A stretch of 64,000 nt of DNA from Microbacterium esteraromaticum (GCF_028747645.1 NZ_CP118100.1:1612001-1676000), one strand, 5' to 3'. Shown: positions 47,331 to 56,955, counted from the first letter of the stretch. Made by a program: numbers and translations. The notes: generated by a model from the letters alone, not told the origin.

Positions 47331-47357
47331 ACGTCCCTTCTCCGCCTCTCCGGACGG
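47331..47357 (-). promoter_or_regulatory. PyrR-binding hairpin over the pyrR ribosome site
   Basis: The pyrR leader RNA contains GUCCGGAGAGGCGGAGAAGG. A CGUCC/GGACG stem (47352-47356 with 47332-47336) encloses a purine-rich loop. The UCCGGAGAGGC part fits the PyrR-binding consensus (UCCxGxGAGGCU) known from Bacillus pyr leaders. The GGAGAAGGG that serves pyrR as ribosome site lies within this fold, which suggests translational repression as reported for Mycobacterium smegmatis pyr. No terminator/antiterminator pair is seen. Confidence 0.65.
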
Positions 47358-47380
47358 GGTTAAAGGTTGGTGATGACACC

Positions 47381-47386
47381 AGTCTA
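47381..47386 (-). promoter_or_regulatory. Possible -10 element for pyrR (TAGACT)
   Basis: TAGACT on the minus strand would start the transcript near 47374, giving a leader of about 50 nt that begins with a 5-bp hairpin (47368-47381) and ends with the PyrR-binding fold. No recognisable -35 box lies 16-18 nt upstream, so this is weak. Confidence 0.3.
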
Positions 47387-47442
47387 GCGAACCCCGCCCG
47401 CGCTCGCGGCCGCGCGAGGTGCCCCGCGCGCCGTCTCGCGCG

Positions 47443-47520
47443 CACGAGAACAGGACGGATGCTGAGAACAGGACGATCCTGCGGAATTCGTCCTGTTCTC
47501 GTGAGATCGCCTGTTCTCAG
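47443..47520. repeat. Interleaved double inverted repeat (GAGAACAGGACG core)
   Basis: Four arms lie within 78 bp. Arm A (47443-47457, CACGAGAACAGGACG) is perfectly inverted at A' (47489-47503). Arm B (47462-47477, CTGAGAACAGGACGAT) is inverted with one missing base at B' (47506-47520). Because A and B share GAGAACAGGACG, the arms can also pair as a nested double hairpin (B with A', A with B'). The element sits between the stop of the MBL-Rieske gene and the pyrR promoter region, so it could end the upstream transcript. It contains GAATTC in the central loop. No other copy is in this window. Confidence 0.8.
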
Positions 47521-47572
47521 TGACACCAGACGGCGGAGTGGATGCCCGACTTGGATCCGGGCTGTCAGCTGC

Positions 47573-49150
47573 TCAGGCGCCGGGACGCAGTGCCTCGTCG
47601 GTGACGGGGTCGATCTTCTCGGCGCGGATTGCGTGACCTGCGGTCGACAGGCACTTGCCGGTCTTCAGATCCCACTTCCAGTCGTGCATGCTGCACGTGA
47701 GCACGCCGTCCTCGTCGATCTTGCCGGTGCGGGTCAGGTCGGCACGCAGGTGCGGGCACCGGCGCTGCACGACCCAGTCGCCGATCTCGGCATCTTCGGT
47801 CTGATCGGTCTGCTCCTGGTACCAGTTCTCGACGTACTCGATGCGGTCGACCGACAGGCACTTCAGGAACGTCGTGAGGAACTCGTTGAACTTGCCGCTG
47901 CGCCCCACCGAGAACTGCATCGACAGGAAGATCGAGTTCGACCAGTCGATCTCATGATCGCGGATGTTCGTCGAGACCAGGTCGGCGGGGATCGTGTACC
48001 AGTAGATGCACTCCTCCCCCGCGTACTCGCGCACCTTGGCCTTCGGGAAGTCCACCACCATGTCGAGGTCACCGATCTTGAACCGCACATTGCCGCCGAC
48101 GCCGAGCCGGATCGTGCGGGACTTCTTCAGCAGCGGCTCCCACCACGCCTTGAGCGCCGCGAGCATCTCTTCGGGCGGCAGCACCTCGGCGCGCGTGGCC
48201 TCTTCGTCGATGGCCTCCTGTTGCCTGGTCGCCTTCTGCTCGGCGAGGTACTCCCACTTCTCATCGAAGATGTGGTCGATCTCGTCCTGGCTGTACAGGC
48301 TCTGCGTTACCGTCATCTCGCCGTGATTCATGTCTACGACGGTGCCGGGGATGAAAAGCTGGCCGTCGTACTGCGGCGCCTGCTCCTTCAAGTGAGCCAG
48401 GAACTCCTTCTGATCGGTGAAGATCGAGTCGTCGTCCTGCCCGGTGCCGTTGTAGCGGAAGAGCTCCTCGCGCAGGAACATCGGCGGGCCCGCCATCGGG
48501 AACACGTGCGGCGCGTCGACCTTCTCGATGTAGTACATCGCGCGCTTGTTCTGCGCCTCGCGCTTCAGGCGCGCGAAGTTCTGCTTGGCGCCCTGCGGCA
48601 GGTCGTAGACCATCGGCCACCAGATGGCGCCGGACACCTGCGTGAAGTACGCCTCGGGCTTGCCGAACGACAGCAGCGCCTCCAGATCGAGCGGATGCGA
48701 ATCGTTCTGGTTGAGGATCGATGCCGTGCCGTCATCCACGCTCAGCGACGAGTCACCGATCGGGCCGTCGCTGGGGGCGCGCAGCGGCGTGATCATCATC
48801 TTCAGGTCGCCGCGCTCGATCACCTGGCCGGCCGGCGCGTAGGTGATGTTGTTGTACCCGAGCGCACGGATGTCGACCTCGAGGTCGTCGGTGACGTACT
48901 CGGGCAGCAGCACCTCGATGTCCTTCGAGATGTACCGCTCGAGCAGTCGCGGGTCGAAGTGATCGCGGTGGCGGTGCGAGATGTACAGGAAGTCCGCCTC
49001 GCGCCCGTAGCGCTCCCAGTCGAGCCCGCGGTTGTCGGGGAACGGGAACCACGAGCCGAAGAACGACGGACCCAGCACGGGGTCGCAGATGATGTTCCCG
49101 CCGACCGTCTCGATGAACATCCCCGCGTGGCCGAGTCCCGTGATCCGCAT
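47573..49150 (-). CDS. Metallo-beta-lactamase fold / Rieske fusion protein
   Basis: This 525-residue protein starts with a metallo-beta-lactamase fold (UlaG-like): [14 protein letters not shown], then the metal motif SHRHRDHFD with His59, His61, Asp63 and His64. The middle part (about 170-440) is a long, poorly known region with acidic helices. The C-terminus is a Rieske 2Fe-2S domain with ligands Cys465/His467 ([10 protein letters not shown]) and Cys486/His489 ([10 protein letters not shown]). The same two folds in reverse order occur in CMP-Neu5Ac hydroxylase, so an oxygenase or redox hydrolase role is possible. GAGGAGAG lies 2 nt before the ATG. The substrate is unknown. Confidence 0.85.
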   Translation of the reverse strand: MRITGLGHAGMFIETVGGNIICDPVLGPSFFGSWFPFPDNRGLDWERYGREADFLYISHRHRDHFDPRLLERYISKDIEVLLPEYVTDDLEVDIRALGYNNITYAPAGQVIERGDLKMMITPLRAPSDGPIGDSSLSVDDGTASILNQNDSHPLDLEALLSFGKPEAYFTQVSGAIWWPMVYDLPQGAKQNFARLKREAQNKRAMYYIEKVDAPHVFPMAGPPMFLREELFRYNGTGQDDDSIFTDQKEFLAHLKEQAPQYDGQLFIPGTVVDMNHGEMTVTQSLYSQDEIDHIFDEKWEYLAEQKATRQQEAIDEEATRAEVLPPEEMLAALKAWWEPLLKKSRTIRLGVGGNVRFKIGDLDMVVDFPKAKVREYAGEECIYWYTIPADLVSTNIRDHEIDWSNSIFLSMQFSVGRSGKFNEFLTTFLKCLSVDRIEYVENWYQEQTDQTEDAEIGDWVVQRRCPHLRADLTRTGKIDEDGVLTCSMHDWKWDLKTGKCLSTAGHAIRAEKIDPVTDEALRPGA

Positions 49151-49242
49151 GTCTCTCCTCTGTTGTGGACAGCCTCGAGTGTACCGAGCCGAGGCTGGGA
49201 CTCCGGGGACGCGAGCCGTGGGAAACGCCTGCGGCGCTCACC

Positions 49243-52200
49243 TCAGGGCTCGAGTAGTCCGCGGATGTCGTCGGCCGTCAGCGCCTGCGAGAACAGCGCC
49301 TCGTCGTCCATGACCGCGGTGAACAGCCGCGCCTTGCGCTGCTGCAGGGCCAGTACCTTCTCTTCGATCGTCCCGGCCGCGATCAACCGGTACACGAACA
49401 CGCGCCGGGTCTGCCCGATGCGGTGCGTGCGGTCGATCGCCTGTGCTTCGGCGGCGGGGTTCCACCACGGATCCAGCAGGAAGACATAGTCGGCCTCGGT
49501 GAGGGTGAGCCCGAAGCCACCGGCTTTCAGGCTGATCAGGAATACGGGCGCGTCACCATCTCGGAAGCCGTCGACCGCGGCTTCGCGGTCTCGGGTCGAA
49601 CCGTCGAGATAGGCGTACGGGACGCCGGCGGCGCGCAGGCGCTCGGCGGCCAGTTCGAGGAAAGAGGTGAACTGGCTGAACACAAGGGCGCGGTGGCCCT
49701 CGGCGCGCAGTTCGGTGACGTGCTCGAGGAGCACGTCGAGCTTCGCGGATGCCACGGACTGTGCATCCGGCTCGATCAGGGCAGGAGACAGTGCGAGCAT
49801 GCGCAGCATCGTCAGCGAGCGGAACACGATGAACCGGTTGCGGTCGAGGTCCTGCAGCAGGCCGAGCACCTTCTGACGCTCACGCTGCAGCACGGTGTCG
49901 TAGACGGCTCGGTGCGCGGGAGCCAGGTCGACGAGCACCTCTTGCACCTGCTTCTCGGGCAGGTCTGCGGCGACCAGGTCCTTGGTGCGGCGCAGCATGA
50001 GGGGACGGATGCGATGGCGCAGGCGTTCCAGGCGCTTCTGCCGGTACGACGAGCCCTCTTCGTTCTCGGGCACCTTGCCCTGCTCGATCGGCTGCACGTA
50101 CTCCTCGCGGAAGCGACGCTTCGAAGGGAAGAGCCCGGGCGCGGTGAGCGAGAACAGCGCCCACAGGTCGATCAGACTATTCTCCAGCGGCGTGCCGGTG
50201 ACGGCGATCGTGACGTCGGCGTCGAGGGTTGCGAGTGCCCGGTGCACCTTGGTGGCAGGGTTCTTGGCGAACTGCGCCTCGTCGACGATCACACCCGCCC
50301 AGCGCGTTCGTGCGTACTCGTCGGCGTCCAGACGCAGCAGTGCGTACGAGGTGACGACGATGTCGGACTGCTCGGCGATGTCGGCGATGCCCTGGCCGCG
50401 CCTCGACGCCGTGCCCTCGACCACCCGCACGCGCAGCCCGGGCGCGAACCGCGCCGCCTCGCTGCGCCATGTTCCCAACACCGAGGTCGGCGCCACGACG
50501 AGGAACGGCCGGTTCTCCCCCTGCTCCGTCGCGTGGAGCACGAGAGAGAGCAGCTGCAGGGTCTTTCCGAGCCCCATGTCGTCGGCGAGAATCCCACCGA
50601 GCCGGTGCCGCCACAGGAAGGCCAGCCACTCGAACCCCTGCTGCTGGTACGGCCGCAGCTGAGCGGTCAGGCCGTGCGGAGGTGGGGTCGTCGGCACGCT
50701 GTCCACGCCACGCAGCCCCGCGGCGGTCTCGCGCCAGCTGACGGCGGGTTCGGCCTCATCCGCGAGGTCTTCGAAGTCCTCCCAGAGCGCGGTCTGATAG
50801 CGGCTGATCCGGGGTCCGGTCTCCCATTCGGCGAGCTCTGCTGCCTCATCGATCAGATCGCGCAGTCGCTGCAGCGCGGGGTGGGCGAGCGAGAAGTAGG
50901 ACCCGTCGACGAGCAGCAGCTTGGTGCGACGCATGCTGAGTGCGGTGAACAGCGGCGCGAACGGGATCGCCGTGCCGTCGATCGTCACGATGATGCCCAT
51001 GTCGAACCAGTCGGGGTCGGTGGATTCGACGGTCGTGATGGCGATCTCGGGGGTGCCTGCCAGCTCGCGGTACGCCGTTCGCCGGCCGGTCACGACGACC
51101 TTCACCGCGCTGTCCTCGAACAGCGGCAGCACCTGTGCCGCCCATTCCGCAGCCGCAACCTGCTCGAACTCCCCGGCGGCATCGAACTCGTCCGGCGTAC
51201 CGCGGGTCCAGATGGCCTTGATCTCGCGGGTCAGGTCGGCTTCAGCATCCGCGTCCCGAAACCCGCCCCGCACCGGGGCGAACGGCACGGTGCCGTGCCC
51301 GGCGTACTCCCACTCGAAGCGGTAGTCGATCCGGTGCCCACTGCGGAAGCGCACGCGCAGCACTGCTTCGGGGACGACCGGCGCCGGCAGGCTCACACGA
51401 TCGGATGCCCGCACCGACGCCTGTCGCGCCAGCGACGGGTACACCTCTGCGAGGAACGCCGCACGGTCGCGACCCGGAACCGGGATCTCTCCGCCGGTCG
51501 TGAGCGCCGCGAGCACCGCAGGTGGCAGAGTCACCTGGGCGAGTGTCACCTCGACCGCCGCCCCGGTCACTTCCCAGCGATAGAGGCCGATCGCGCCGAT
51601 CGGGCGGAGTGACGCGGCCGGCACCTGCTCCCCCTCGAAGGTCACGTCGGCGGCGACCGACAGTCCGTCGTCTTCCCGCGCATCGATCCGCAGCCCCGCA
51701 GACGCGGACTGCGCGCGCCGGACGGTGGTGTGCTTCTGCGTGGCGACGATCGGGATGCCGAGACGGTCCAGTGCGTCGAGGTGCTGCCACAAAAGCGGCG
51801 CCTGCACTCGGTCGAGGGCGATCCAATCACCGGCGGTGCCCGAGAGAAGGGAGTCGCGGGCGAGGCTGAGAAAGTCCGCGAACCAACGCGCCTGCTCCGG
51901 CACGAAGCCGCTGGCTGCCCGACGCACGGACTCCCACGACGCGTCACCCTGGATCCAGTTGCCGGTGGAACGGCTGCGCATCAGCGGACGCACGACCAGC
52001 ATGACCTCGCCCGGTTCTCGACTGAGCCCGCGCGGGGTCGCCGTCTGCAGGGCGGCCGCGCCCCAGCGGTCATGGGCGTGCCCGGCTCGCGTGCGCAACT
52101 CGATGCCCAACGCGAGCGGCTCGGTCTGCGTCGAAGCCGACGGATTCAGCAGCGCACGCCAGGCCGGCGGTGACGCCTGCGCGAATGCGCCGAACTGCTC

Positions 52201-52554
52201 CCAGGACGCTCGGGGTGGCGGGCTCACCGCAGGCGCCGTCGCAGGCGCGGGACCGGTGCCGTGCGACTGCTGCTCAGTGGTTGCACCGACGAGGATCGCC
52301 GCCACCACGTGCTTGCACGCCACCCGCACCGGGCACGAGCATCCCGTGGTCATGACGCGCCGGGCGTCGAAGCGCACCTGGCAGCGGTACGGTGACCGTT
52401 CGCTGCCGCGCACGTGGGCGGTGAGCGTCTGCGTGGCCGGGTCCCAGGTGGTCTGGGAGACCTGCCCGCGCCGGGCGTAGTCGAGGCCCCGCCGATAGCC
52501 GGCCTCACCGGCAAGGGCGCGCAACGCGCGCTCCTCAAGCCGGGGTGACGTCAT
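49243..52554 (-). CDS. SWIM zinc-finger SNF2 family helicase
   Basis: This 1103-residue ATPase has a SWIM zinc finger near the N-terminus (Cys72, Cys74, Cys80, His82 in CSCPVRVACKH), a long variable middle region, and a C-terminal SNF2 motor: Walker A ADDMGLGKTLQLL near 657, the DEAQ box VDEAQFAKNP near 757, and motifs V-VI in SLKAGGFGLTLTEADYVFLL and AIDRTHRIGQTRRVFVYRL near the end. Such proteins remodel nucleoprotein or act in repair and in phage defence; which applies here is unknown. It lies 44 bp after nusB and 92 bp before the MBL-Rieske gene, on the same strand. Confidence 0.93.
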   Translation of the reverse strand: MTSPRLEERALRALAGEAGYRRGLDYARRGQVSQTTWDPATQTLTAHVRGSERSPYRCQVRFDARRVMTTGCSCPVRVACKHVVAAILVGATTEQQSHGTGPAPATAPAVSPPPRASWEQFGAFAQASPPAWRALLNPSASTQTEPLALGIELRTRAGHAHDRWGAAALQTATPRGLSREPGEVMLVVRPLMRSRSTGNWIQGDASWESVRRAASGFVPEQARWFADFLSLARDSLLSGTAGDWIALDRVQAPLLWQHLDALDRLGIPIVATQKHTTVRRAQSASAGLRIDAREDDGLSVAADVTFEGEQVPAASLRPIGAIGLYRWEVTGAAVEVTLAQVTLPPAVLAALTTGGEIPVPGRDRAAFLAEVYPSLARQASVRASDRVSLPAPVVPEAVLRVRFRSGHRIDYRFEWEYAGHGTVPFAPVRGGFRDADAEADLTREIKAIWTRGTPDEFDAAGEFEQVAAAEWAAQVLPLFEDSAVKVVVTGRRTAYRELAGTPEIAITTVESTDPDWFDMGIIVTIDGTAIPFAPLFTALSMRRTKLLLVDGSYFSLAHPALQRLRDLIDEAAELAEWETGPRISRYQTALWEDFEDLADEAEPAVSWRETAAGLRGVDSVPTTPPPHGLTAQLRPYQQQGFEWLAFLWRHRLGGILADDMGLGKTLQLLSLVLHATEQGENRPFLVVAPTSVLGTWRSEAARFAPGLRVRVVEGTASRRGQGIADIAEQSDIVVTSYALLRLDADEYARTRWAGVIVDEAQFAKNPATKVHRALATLDADVTIAVTGTPLENSLIDLWALFSLTAPGLFPSKRRFREEYVQPIEQGKVPENEEGSSYRQKRLERLRHRIRPLMLRRTKDLVAADLPEKQVQEVLVDLAPAHRAVYDTVLQRERQKVLGLLQDLDRNRFIVFRSLTMLRMLALSPALIEPDAQSVASAKLDVLLEHVTELRAEGHRALVFSQFTSFLELAAERLRAAGVPYAYLDGSTRDREAAVDGFRDGDAPVFLISLKAGGFGLTLTEADYVFLLDPWWNPAAEAQAIDRTHRIGQTRRVFVYRLIAAGTIEEKVLALQQRKARLFTAVMDDEALFSQALTADDIRGLLEP

Positions 52555-52598
52555 GACAGCATCCTGACGCCGCCCACCGACATCGCCGGGCCACCGCG

Positions 52599-53009
52599 TC
52601 AGATCGAGCGCGCGATTCGGGCGAGGACGCCGTGCACGAACGCGCCGGAGTCCTCGGTCGAGAGCTCCTTCGCAAGTTCGACGGCCTCATCGATCGCGAC
52701 GGCGGTGGGGACCTCGTCGTTGTAGACGATCTCCCACGTGCCGATGCGCAGCAGGGCGCGGTCGACGGCGGGCATCCGCTCGAGCTTCCAATCGCGACTG
52801 TGCGTCGTGATGTGCTCGTCGATTTCGTCGCGGTTGTCGATGATGCCGTCGACAATATCGCGGGCGTACAACCACGAGGCCTCGCGCGCGGGCTCGTTTG
52901 CCGCGCGCTTGGCGGCGGCGGCGAGCACTACCGAGACCTCCTCGCCACGAACGTCGGAGGAGAAAAGGATGTCGAGGGCGCGCTTGCGCGCCTTGGTGCG
53001 GGCGCTCAA
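52599..53009 (-). CDS. nusB: Transcription antitermination factor NusB
   Basis: This 136-residue all-helical protein binds boxA RNA with NusE (S10) in rRNA antitermination. It begins SARTKARKRALDILFSSDVRG and ends with IDEAVELAKELSTEDSGAFVHGVL, both family signatures. TTG at 53009 is chosen because it lies 1 bp after the efp stop and gives the standard length. The efp-nusB pair is normal for actinobacteria; the usual next gene, pyrR, is 5.3 kb away here. Confidence 0.95.
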   Translation of the reverse strand: MSARTKARKRALDILFSSDVRGEEVSVVLAAAAKRAANEPAREASWLYARDIVDGIIDNRDEIDEHITTHSRDWKLERMPAVDRALLRIGTWEIVYNDEVPTAVAIDEAVELAKELSTEDSGAFVHGVLARIARSI

Positions 53010-53010
53010 C

Positions 53011-53574
53011 TCAGTCGTTGACTCGGCCGAGGTAGTCGCCCGAGCGGGTGTCGACCTTGACCTTGGTGCCGGTCTCGAGGAACAGCGGAACCTGGATCTC
53101 GTAGCCGGTCTCGAGGGTCGCGGGCTTGGTGCCGGCCGACGAGCGGTCGCCCTGCAGACCGGGCTCGGTGTAGGTGACCTCGAGCACGACCGAGGCGGGC
53201 AGCTCGATGTAGAGCGGGTTGCCATCGTGCAGGGCGATCTGCACCTGCTGGTTCTCGAGCATGTAGTTCTTGGCGTCGCCGACGATCGCGGCCGAGACGG
53301 TGAGCTGGTCGTAGTCCTCGACGTCCATGAACACGAAGCCGTCGCCGTCGGTGTACAGGTAGGTGAAGTCACGACGGTCGACGTTCTCGATGTCGATCTT
53401 CGTGCCGGCGTTGTAGGTCTTGTCGACCGACTTGCCCGTCACGACGTTCTTCAGCTTGGTGCGGACGAAGGCGCCGCCCTTGCCGGGCTTGACGTGCTGG
53501 AACTCCACGACGCTCCAGAGCTGTCCGTCGATCTTGATGACGACGCCGTTCTTGATGTCTGCAGTGGATGCCAT
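53011..53574 (-). CDS. efp: Elongation factor P
   Basis: This 187-residue factor rescues ribosomes stalled at proline runs. The three beta-barrel domains fit the family length. The tip of domain I carries KPGKGGAF with Lys32, the site that is modified in many bacteria. The conserved C-terminal segment is GDYLGRV. TAGAAT on the minus strand at 53644-53649 could be a -10 box in the 114-bp gap after aroQ, but no -35 is clear. Confidence 0.97.
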   Translation of the reverse strand: MASTADIKNGVVIKIDGQLWSVVEFQHVKPGKGGAFVRTKLKNVVTGKSVDKTYNAGTKIDIENVDRRDFTYLYTDGDGFVFMDVEDYDQLTVSAAIVGDAKNYMLENQQVQIALHDGNPLYIELPASVVLEVTYTEPGLQGDRSSAGTKPATLETGYEIQVPLFLETGTKVKVDTRSGDYLGRVND

Positions 53575-53688
53575 GCGTGCGGGTCCGTTCGTGTAGAAGT
53601 CAGGTGGCCGGCGCGGTTGCGCGCAGAAAGTGGCCGAGCATCGATTCTAACGGATGCCCGCGACCGACGTTTCAGAGGCGACGGCGCA

Positions 53689-54132
53689 CTACGGCAGTGC
53701 GGCGACGAGCTCGCGCACCGCTTCGGCGTACCCGTCGACGCCTCGGCCGACGACGCGCACGGTGGCAACGTCATCGAGGTACGAGAAGTGGCGGAAGGAT
53801 TCCCGGGCGTACACGTCCGAGATATGCACCTCGGCGAAGGGCAGACCGATGCCGGTGAGAGCATCGCGCAGGGCGACAGACGTGTGCGTGAGCCCTCCCG
53901 GGTTGATCACGATACCCGCGCAATCCTCACGGGCGGCGTGGATCGCATCGATCAGCACGCCCTCGTGGTTGCTCTGCACGGCGCGCACCTCGTACCCGAG
54001 TCTCTCGGCGGCGCGGGCCGTCAGGTGTTCGACATCGGCGAGCGTCGCCGTGCCGTACACGTCGGGCTCGCGCGTGCCGAGCAGGTTGAGGTTCGGTCCG
54101 TTCACCAACAGCAGCCGGCGCGCGGTGCTCAT
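53689..54132 (-). CDS. aroQ: 3-dehydroquinate dehydratase, type II
   Basis: This 147-residue dodecamer-forming enzyme dehydrates 3-dehydroquinate in the shikimate pathway. It begins with LLLVNGPNLNLLGTREPDVY, holding the catalytic Arg and Tyr, and also shows SNHEGVLIDAI, INPGGLTHTSVA and EVHISDVYARE. ATG shares ATGA with the aroB stop (54129-54132). It is the last aro gene of the cluster. Confidence 0.97.
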   Translation of the reverse strand: MSTARRLLLVNGPNLNLLGTREPDVYGTATLADVEHLTARAAERLGYEVRAVQSNHEGVLIDAIHAAREDCAGIVINPGGLTHTSVALRDALTGIGLPFAEVHISDVYARESFRHFSYLDDVATVRVVGRGVDGYAEAVRELVAALP

Positions 54133-55217
54133 CCGGCGACCTCTTGATACGCCGCGAACATCAGTGACTCATCGGGCGCCTGCACGACGGTCGGCTTGGC
54201 GATGTCGTCGAGCAGGATGAACCGCAGCATCCCGCCGCGGGCCTTCTTGTCACGTTGCATGGTCGCCAGCAGCTGCTGCCAGGCACCGGCACGGTACGTG
54301 GTGGGCAGCCCCAACGACTCGAGCACGGCACGGTGCCGATCAGCACCGGCATCCGATAGGCGCCCTGCCAGTCGCGAGAGCTCGGCTGCATACATCATGC
54401 CGATCGAGATCGCGGCGCCGTGCCGCCACTGATAGCGCTCGGAGTGCTCGATGGCGTGGCCGAGGGTGTGGCCGTAGTTGAGGATCTCGCGCAGGCCCGC
54501 TTCGCGGAAGTCGTCGGAGACCACCTTCGCCTTCATATCGATGGCCAGTTCGATCGTGCGACGGAACTCGTCGGTCGTCGTGTCGATCGCGCGTGCCGGG
54601 TCAGCCTCGATGATGTCGAGGATCTCGGGAGCCCAGATGAAGCCCGCCTTGACGACCTCGGCGTAACCGGCGGTCGCCTCATTGGCGCTCAGGCTGTTCA
54701 GTTCGTCCAGGTCGCCGATCACAGCGCTGGGTGCCCAGAACGCCCCGACGAGGTTCTTGCCCTCGGCGGTGTTCACGCCGGTCTTTCCGCCGACCGAGGC
54801 GTCGACCAGGCCGAGCACCGTCGTGGGGACGTGCACGACCTGCACGCCGCGCAGCCACGTCGCAGCGACGAAGCCCGCCACGTCCGTGACAGCGCCGCCG
54901 CCGAAGCCGATCACGGCGTCTGTGCGGGTGAAGTCGGCCTGACCCATGACCTGCCAGCAGAACGCCGCCACCTCGATGCGCTTGCCCTGTTCGGCGTCGG
55001 GGATCTCGGCCAGCAGCACCTCGCGCGGGCCGTTGGTAGTGTCGGCGAGCACACGGTCGCGCAGTTCGGCGGCGCGCACCGCGAGCGTCGGCGGGTGCAC
55101 GATCAGCACCTTGCGCACGGTGGGCGCGAGTGCGGCGGGAACCGCGTCGAGGATACCGCGCCCCACGGTGATGTCGTACGGGCTCTGGCCGGTGACGCTG
55201 ATAGTGGTCGTGGTCAT
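54129..55217 (-). CDS. aroB: 3-dehydroquinate synthase
   Basis: This 362-residue NAD- and zinc-dependent enzyme forms dehydroquinate from DAHP. NAD-site motif GFGGGAVTDVAGFVAATWLR and VGGKTGVNTAEGKNLVG are seen, with zinc ligands in GYAEVVKAGF, LNYGHTLGHAIEH and WRHGAAISIGM. It starts ATG at 55217 and shares ATGA with the aroK stop (55214-55217). Length is typical. Confidence 0.97.
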   Translation of the reverse strand: MTTTTISVTGQSPYDITVGRGILDAVPAALAPTVRKVLIVHPPTLAVRAAELRDRVLADTTNGPREVLLAEIPDAEQGKRIEVAAFCWQVMGQADFTRTDAVIGFGGGAVTDVAGFVAATWLRGVQVVHVPTTVLGLVDASVGGKTGVNTAEGKNLVGAFWAPSAVIGDLDELNSLSANEATAGYAEVVKAGFIWAPEILDIIEADPARAIDTTTDEFRRTIELAIDMKAKVVSDDFREAGLREILNYGHTLGHAIEHSERYQWRHGAAISIGMMYAAELSRLAGRLSDAGADRHRAVLESLGLPTTYRAGAWQQLLATMQRDKKARGGMLRFILLDDIAKPTVVQAPDESLMFAAYQEVAG

Positions 55218-55738
55218 GGCTGCTCTGTCCTCCAGGCTGCGATCTCTTCTGCGATCATCCGCATCGGACGCCGCGATGTGTCGATAGTCAGGTCGGCGAC
55301 CTCGTCATACCAGCCGCGGCGCTGTTCGAAGATGGTCCGCCAGCGGGTGACCGGGTCGTCTTCGCCGGACAGGAGCGGGCGGGTCGATCCGCCCAGGCGT
55401 TGCGCGACGGCGTCCTCTGTGACGGTGAGGAAGACGACCGGGTGCCGCGCGAGAAGTGCCCGGGTGTCGGAATCGGTCACCGCTCCCCCGCCGAGTGAGA
55501 TCACCCCACCCTCGGCGACAGCCTGGGAGACGGCCGCGCGTTCCAGGGCGCGGAAGTGCGCCTCGCCGTGCTCAGCGAAGATCTGCGGAATCGGCCCGTG
55601 CTCCGCGGCGACGCGCTTGTCGGTGTCGATGAACGGCACGTCGAGCAGCCGGGCCACCTTGCGGCCCACGCTGGTCTTGCCCGCGGCCATCGGGCCGACC
55701 AGGACGAGCGTCAGCGGATGCTCAGGCGTGCTCATCAT
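55214..55738 (-). CDS. aroK: Shikimate kinase
   Basis: This 174-residue kinase phosphorylates shikimate. Walker A is [11 protein letters not shown] at about 15-25, the shikimate-site Asp and Arg are in FIDTDKRVA, and Gly residues for Walker B are in [10 protein letters not shown]. Start is either of two adjacent ATG codons (55738 or 55735); both lie within the last codons of aroC, so the genes overlap by 14-17 nt. Confidence 0.96.
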   Translation of the reverse strand: MMSTPEHPLTLVLVGPMAAGKTSVGRKVARLLDVPFIDTDKRVAAEHGPIPQIFAEHGEAHFRALERAAVSQAVAEGGVISLGGGAVTDSDTRALLARHPVVFLTVTEDAVAQRLGGSTRPLLSGEDDPVTRWRTIFEQRRGWYDEVADLTIDTSRRPMRMIAEEIAAWRTEQP

Positions 55739-56951
55739 GCGCGAGCAGCGCCGCCTCCGAGGCGGGCGCCGTGCGCAGCGCCTCGGGGATCGCCGCGAGG
55801 TACGACTCGATGTTGCGACGCGTCTCGCCGACGCTGTCGCCGCCGAACTTCTCCAGCAACGAGTTCACCAGCTCGATGGCGACCATCGCCTCGGCGACGA
55901 CACCGGCGGCGGGAACAGCGCACACATCGGAGCGCTGGTGATGCGCCGTGGCGCTCTCACCCGAGGTCACGTCGATGGTGCGCAGCGCGCGCGGTACCGT
56001 CGCGATCGGCTTCATGCCCGCGCGGATGCGCAGCACTGTACCGGTCGTCATACCGCCCTCGGTTCCACCGGCGCGGTCGGACGCCCGGGTGATGCCGTCC
56101 TCGGCAGTGAACAGTTCGTCGTGAGCGGCCGAGCCCCGACGGCGGGTCGTCTCGAAACCGTCACCGACCTCGACGCCCTTGATCGCCTGGATGCTCATCA
56201 GCGCCTGTGCAAGGCGGCCGTCCAGTCGACGGTCCCAGTGCACGTGCGATCCGACCCCAGGGGGAAGACCGTAGGCGAGCACCTCAACGATGCCGCCGAG
56301 GGTGTCGCCGTCCTTCTTCGCGGCGTCGACCTCGGCGACCATGAGCGCCGAGGTGGCCGCATCGAAGCAGCGCAGCGGGTCGGCGTCCAGCGCATCGACG
56401 TCTTCGGGGGTGGGCAGTGCCGCACCGTCTGGCACCTGGACGGGGCCGATCGAGAGCGTGTGGCTGACCAGGCGGATGCCCAGCTCGGAGAGGAACGCCC
56501 GTGCGAGAGCCCCGAGCGCGACGCGTGCCGCGGTCTCTCGGGCACTCGCGCGCTCGAGGATGGGGCGTGCCTCGTCGAAGTCGTACTTCTGCATGCCGAC
56601 GAGGTCGGCGTGCCCGGGGCGCGGGCGCGTCAGCGCCGCTCCCCTGCCCCGCGAACGGTCGGTGAGCTCGGTCGGTGCCGGGTTCATCACCTCGGTCCAC
56701 TTCGGCCACTCGGTGTTGCCGATGCGCAGGGCTATGGGGCTGCCGAGCGTGCGACCGTGCACGACGCCGCTGGAGATCGTGAGTTCGTCCTGCTCGAACT
56801 TCATGCGCGAACCGCGCCCATAGCCGAGCTTTCGGCGCTGCAGGTCGGCCTGGATCGCCTCGGCCGTGATGGTCACACCGGAGGGCAGGCCCTCCATGAT
56901 GGCGATGAGTTCGGGGCCGTGGGATTCGCCGGCCGTGAGCACGCGGAGCAT
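55722..56951 (-). CDS. aroC: Chorismate synthase
   Basis: This 409-residue FMN-dependent enzyme makes chorismate from EPSP, the branch point for Trp, Phe, Tyr and folate. Family signatures: [20 protein letters not shown] at the N-terminus, [17 protein letters not shown] around 110-126, and [17 protein letters not shown] around 133-150. The ATG at 56951 lies 4 bp after the aroE stop. EPSP synthase (aroA) is not in this window. Confidence 0.98.
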   Translation of the reverse strand: MLRVLTAGESHGPELIAIMEGLPSGVTITAEAIQADLQRRKLGYGRGSRMKFEQDELTISSGVVHGRTLGSPIALRIGNTEWPKWTEVMNPAPTELTDRSRGRGAALTRPRPGHADLVGMQKYDFDEARPILERASARETAARVALGALARAFLSELGIRLVSHTLSIGPVQVPDGAALPTPEDVDALDADPLRCFDAATSALMVAEVDAAKKDGDTLGGIVEVLAYGLPPGVGSHVHWDRRLDGRLAQALMSIQAIKGVEVGDGFETTRRRGSAAHDELFTAEDGITRASDRAGGTEGGMTTGTVLRIRAGMKPIATVPRALRTIDVTSGESATAHHQRSDVCAVPAAGVVAEAMVAIELVNSLLEKFGGDSVGETRRNIESYLAAIPEALRTAPASEAALLAHDEHA

Positions 56952-56955
56952 TGCT

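Noticed and set aside
47393..47442. GCGCGC-rich stretch before the interleaved repeat as a separate hairpin.
   Set aside because: Only low-complexity CG-rich pairing that could form by chance in this base composition.
49243..52554. SNF2 gene as part of a DISARM- or Zorya-like defence system.
   Set aside because: No methylase, nuclease, DUF1998, PLD or motor-protein partner genes are adjacent.
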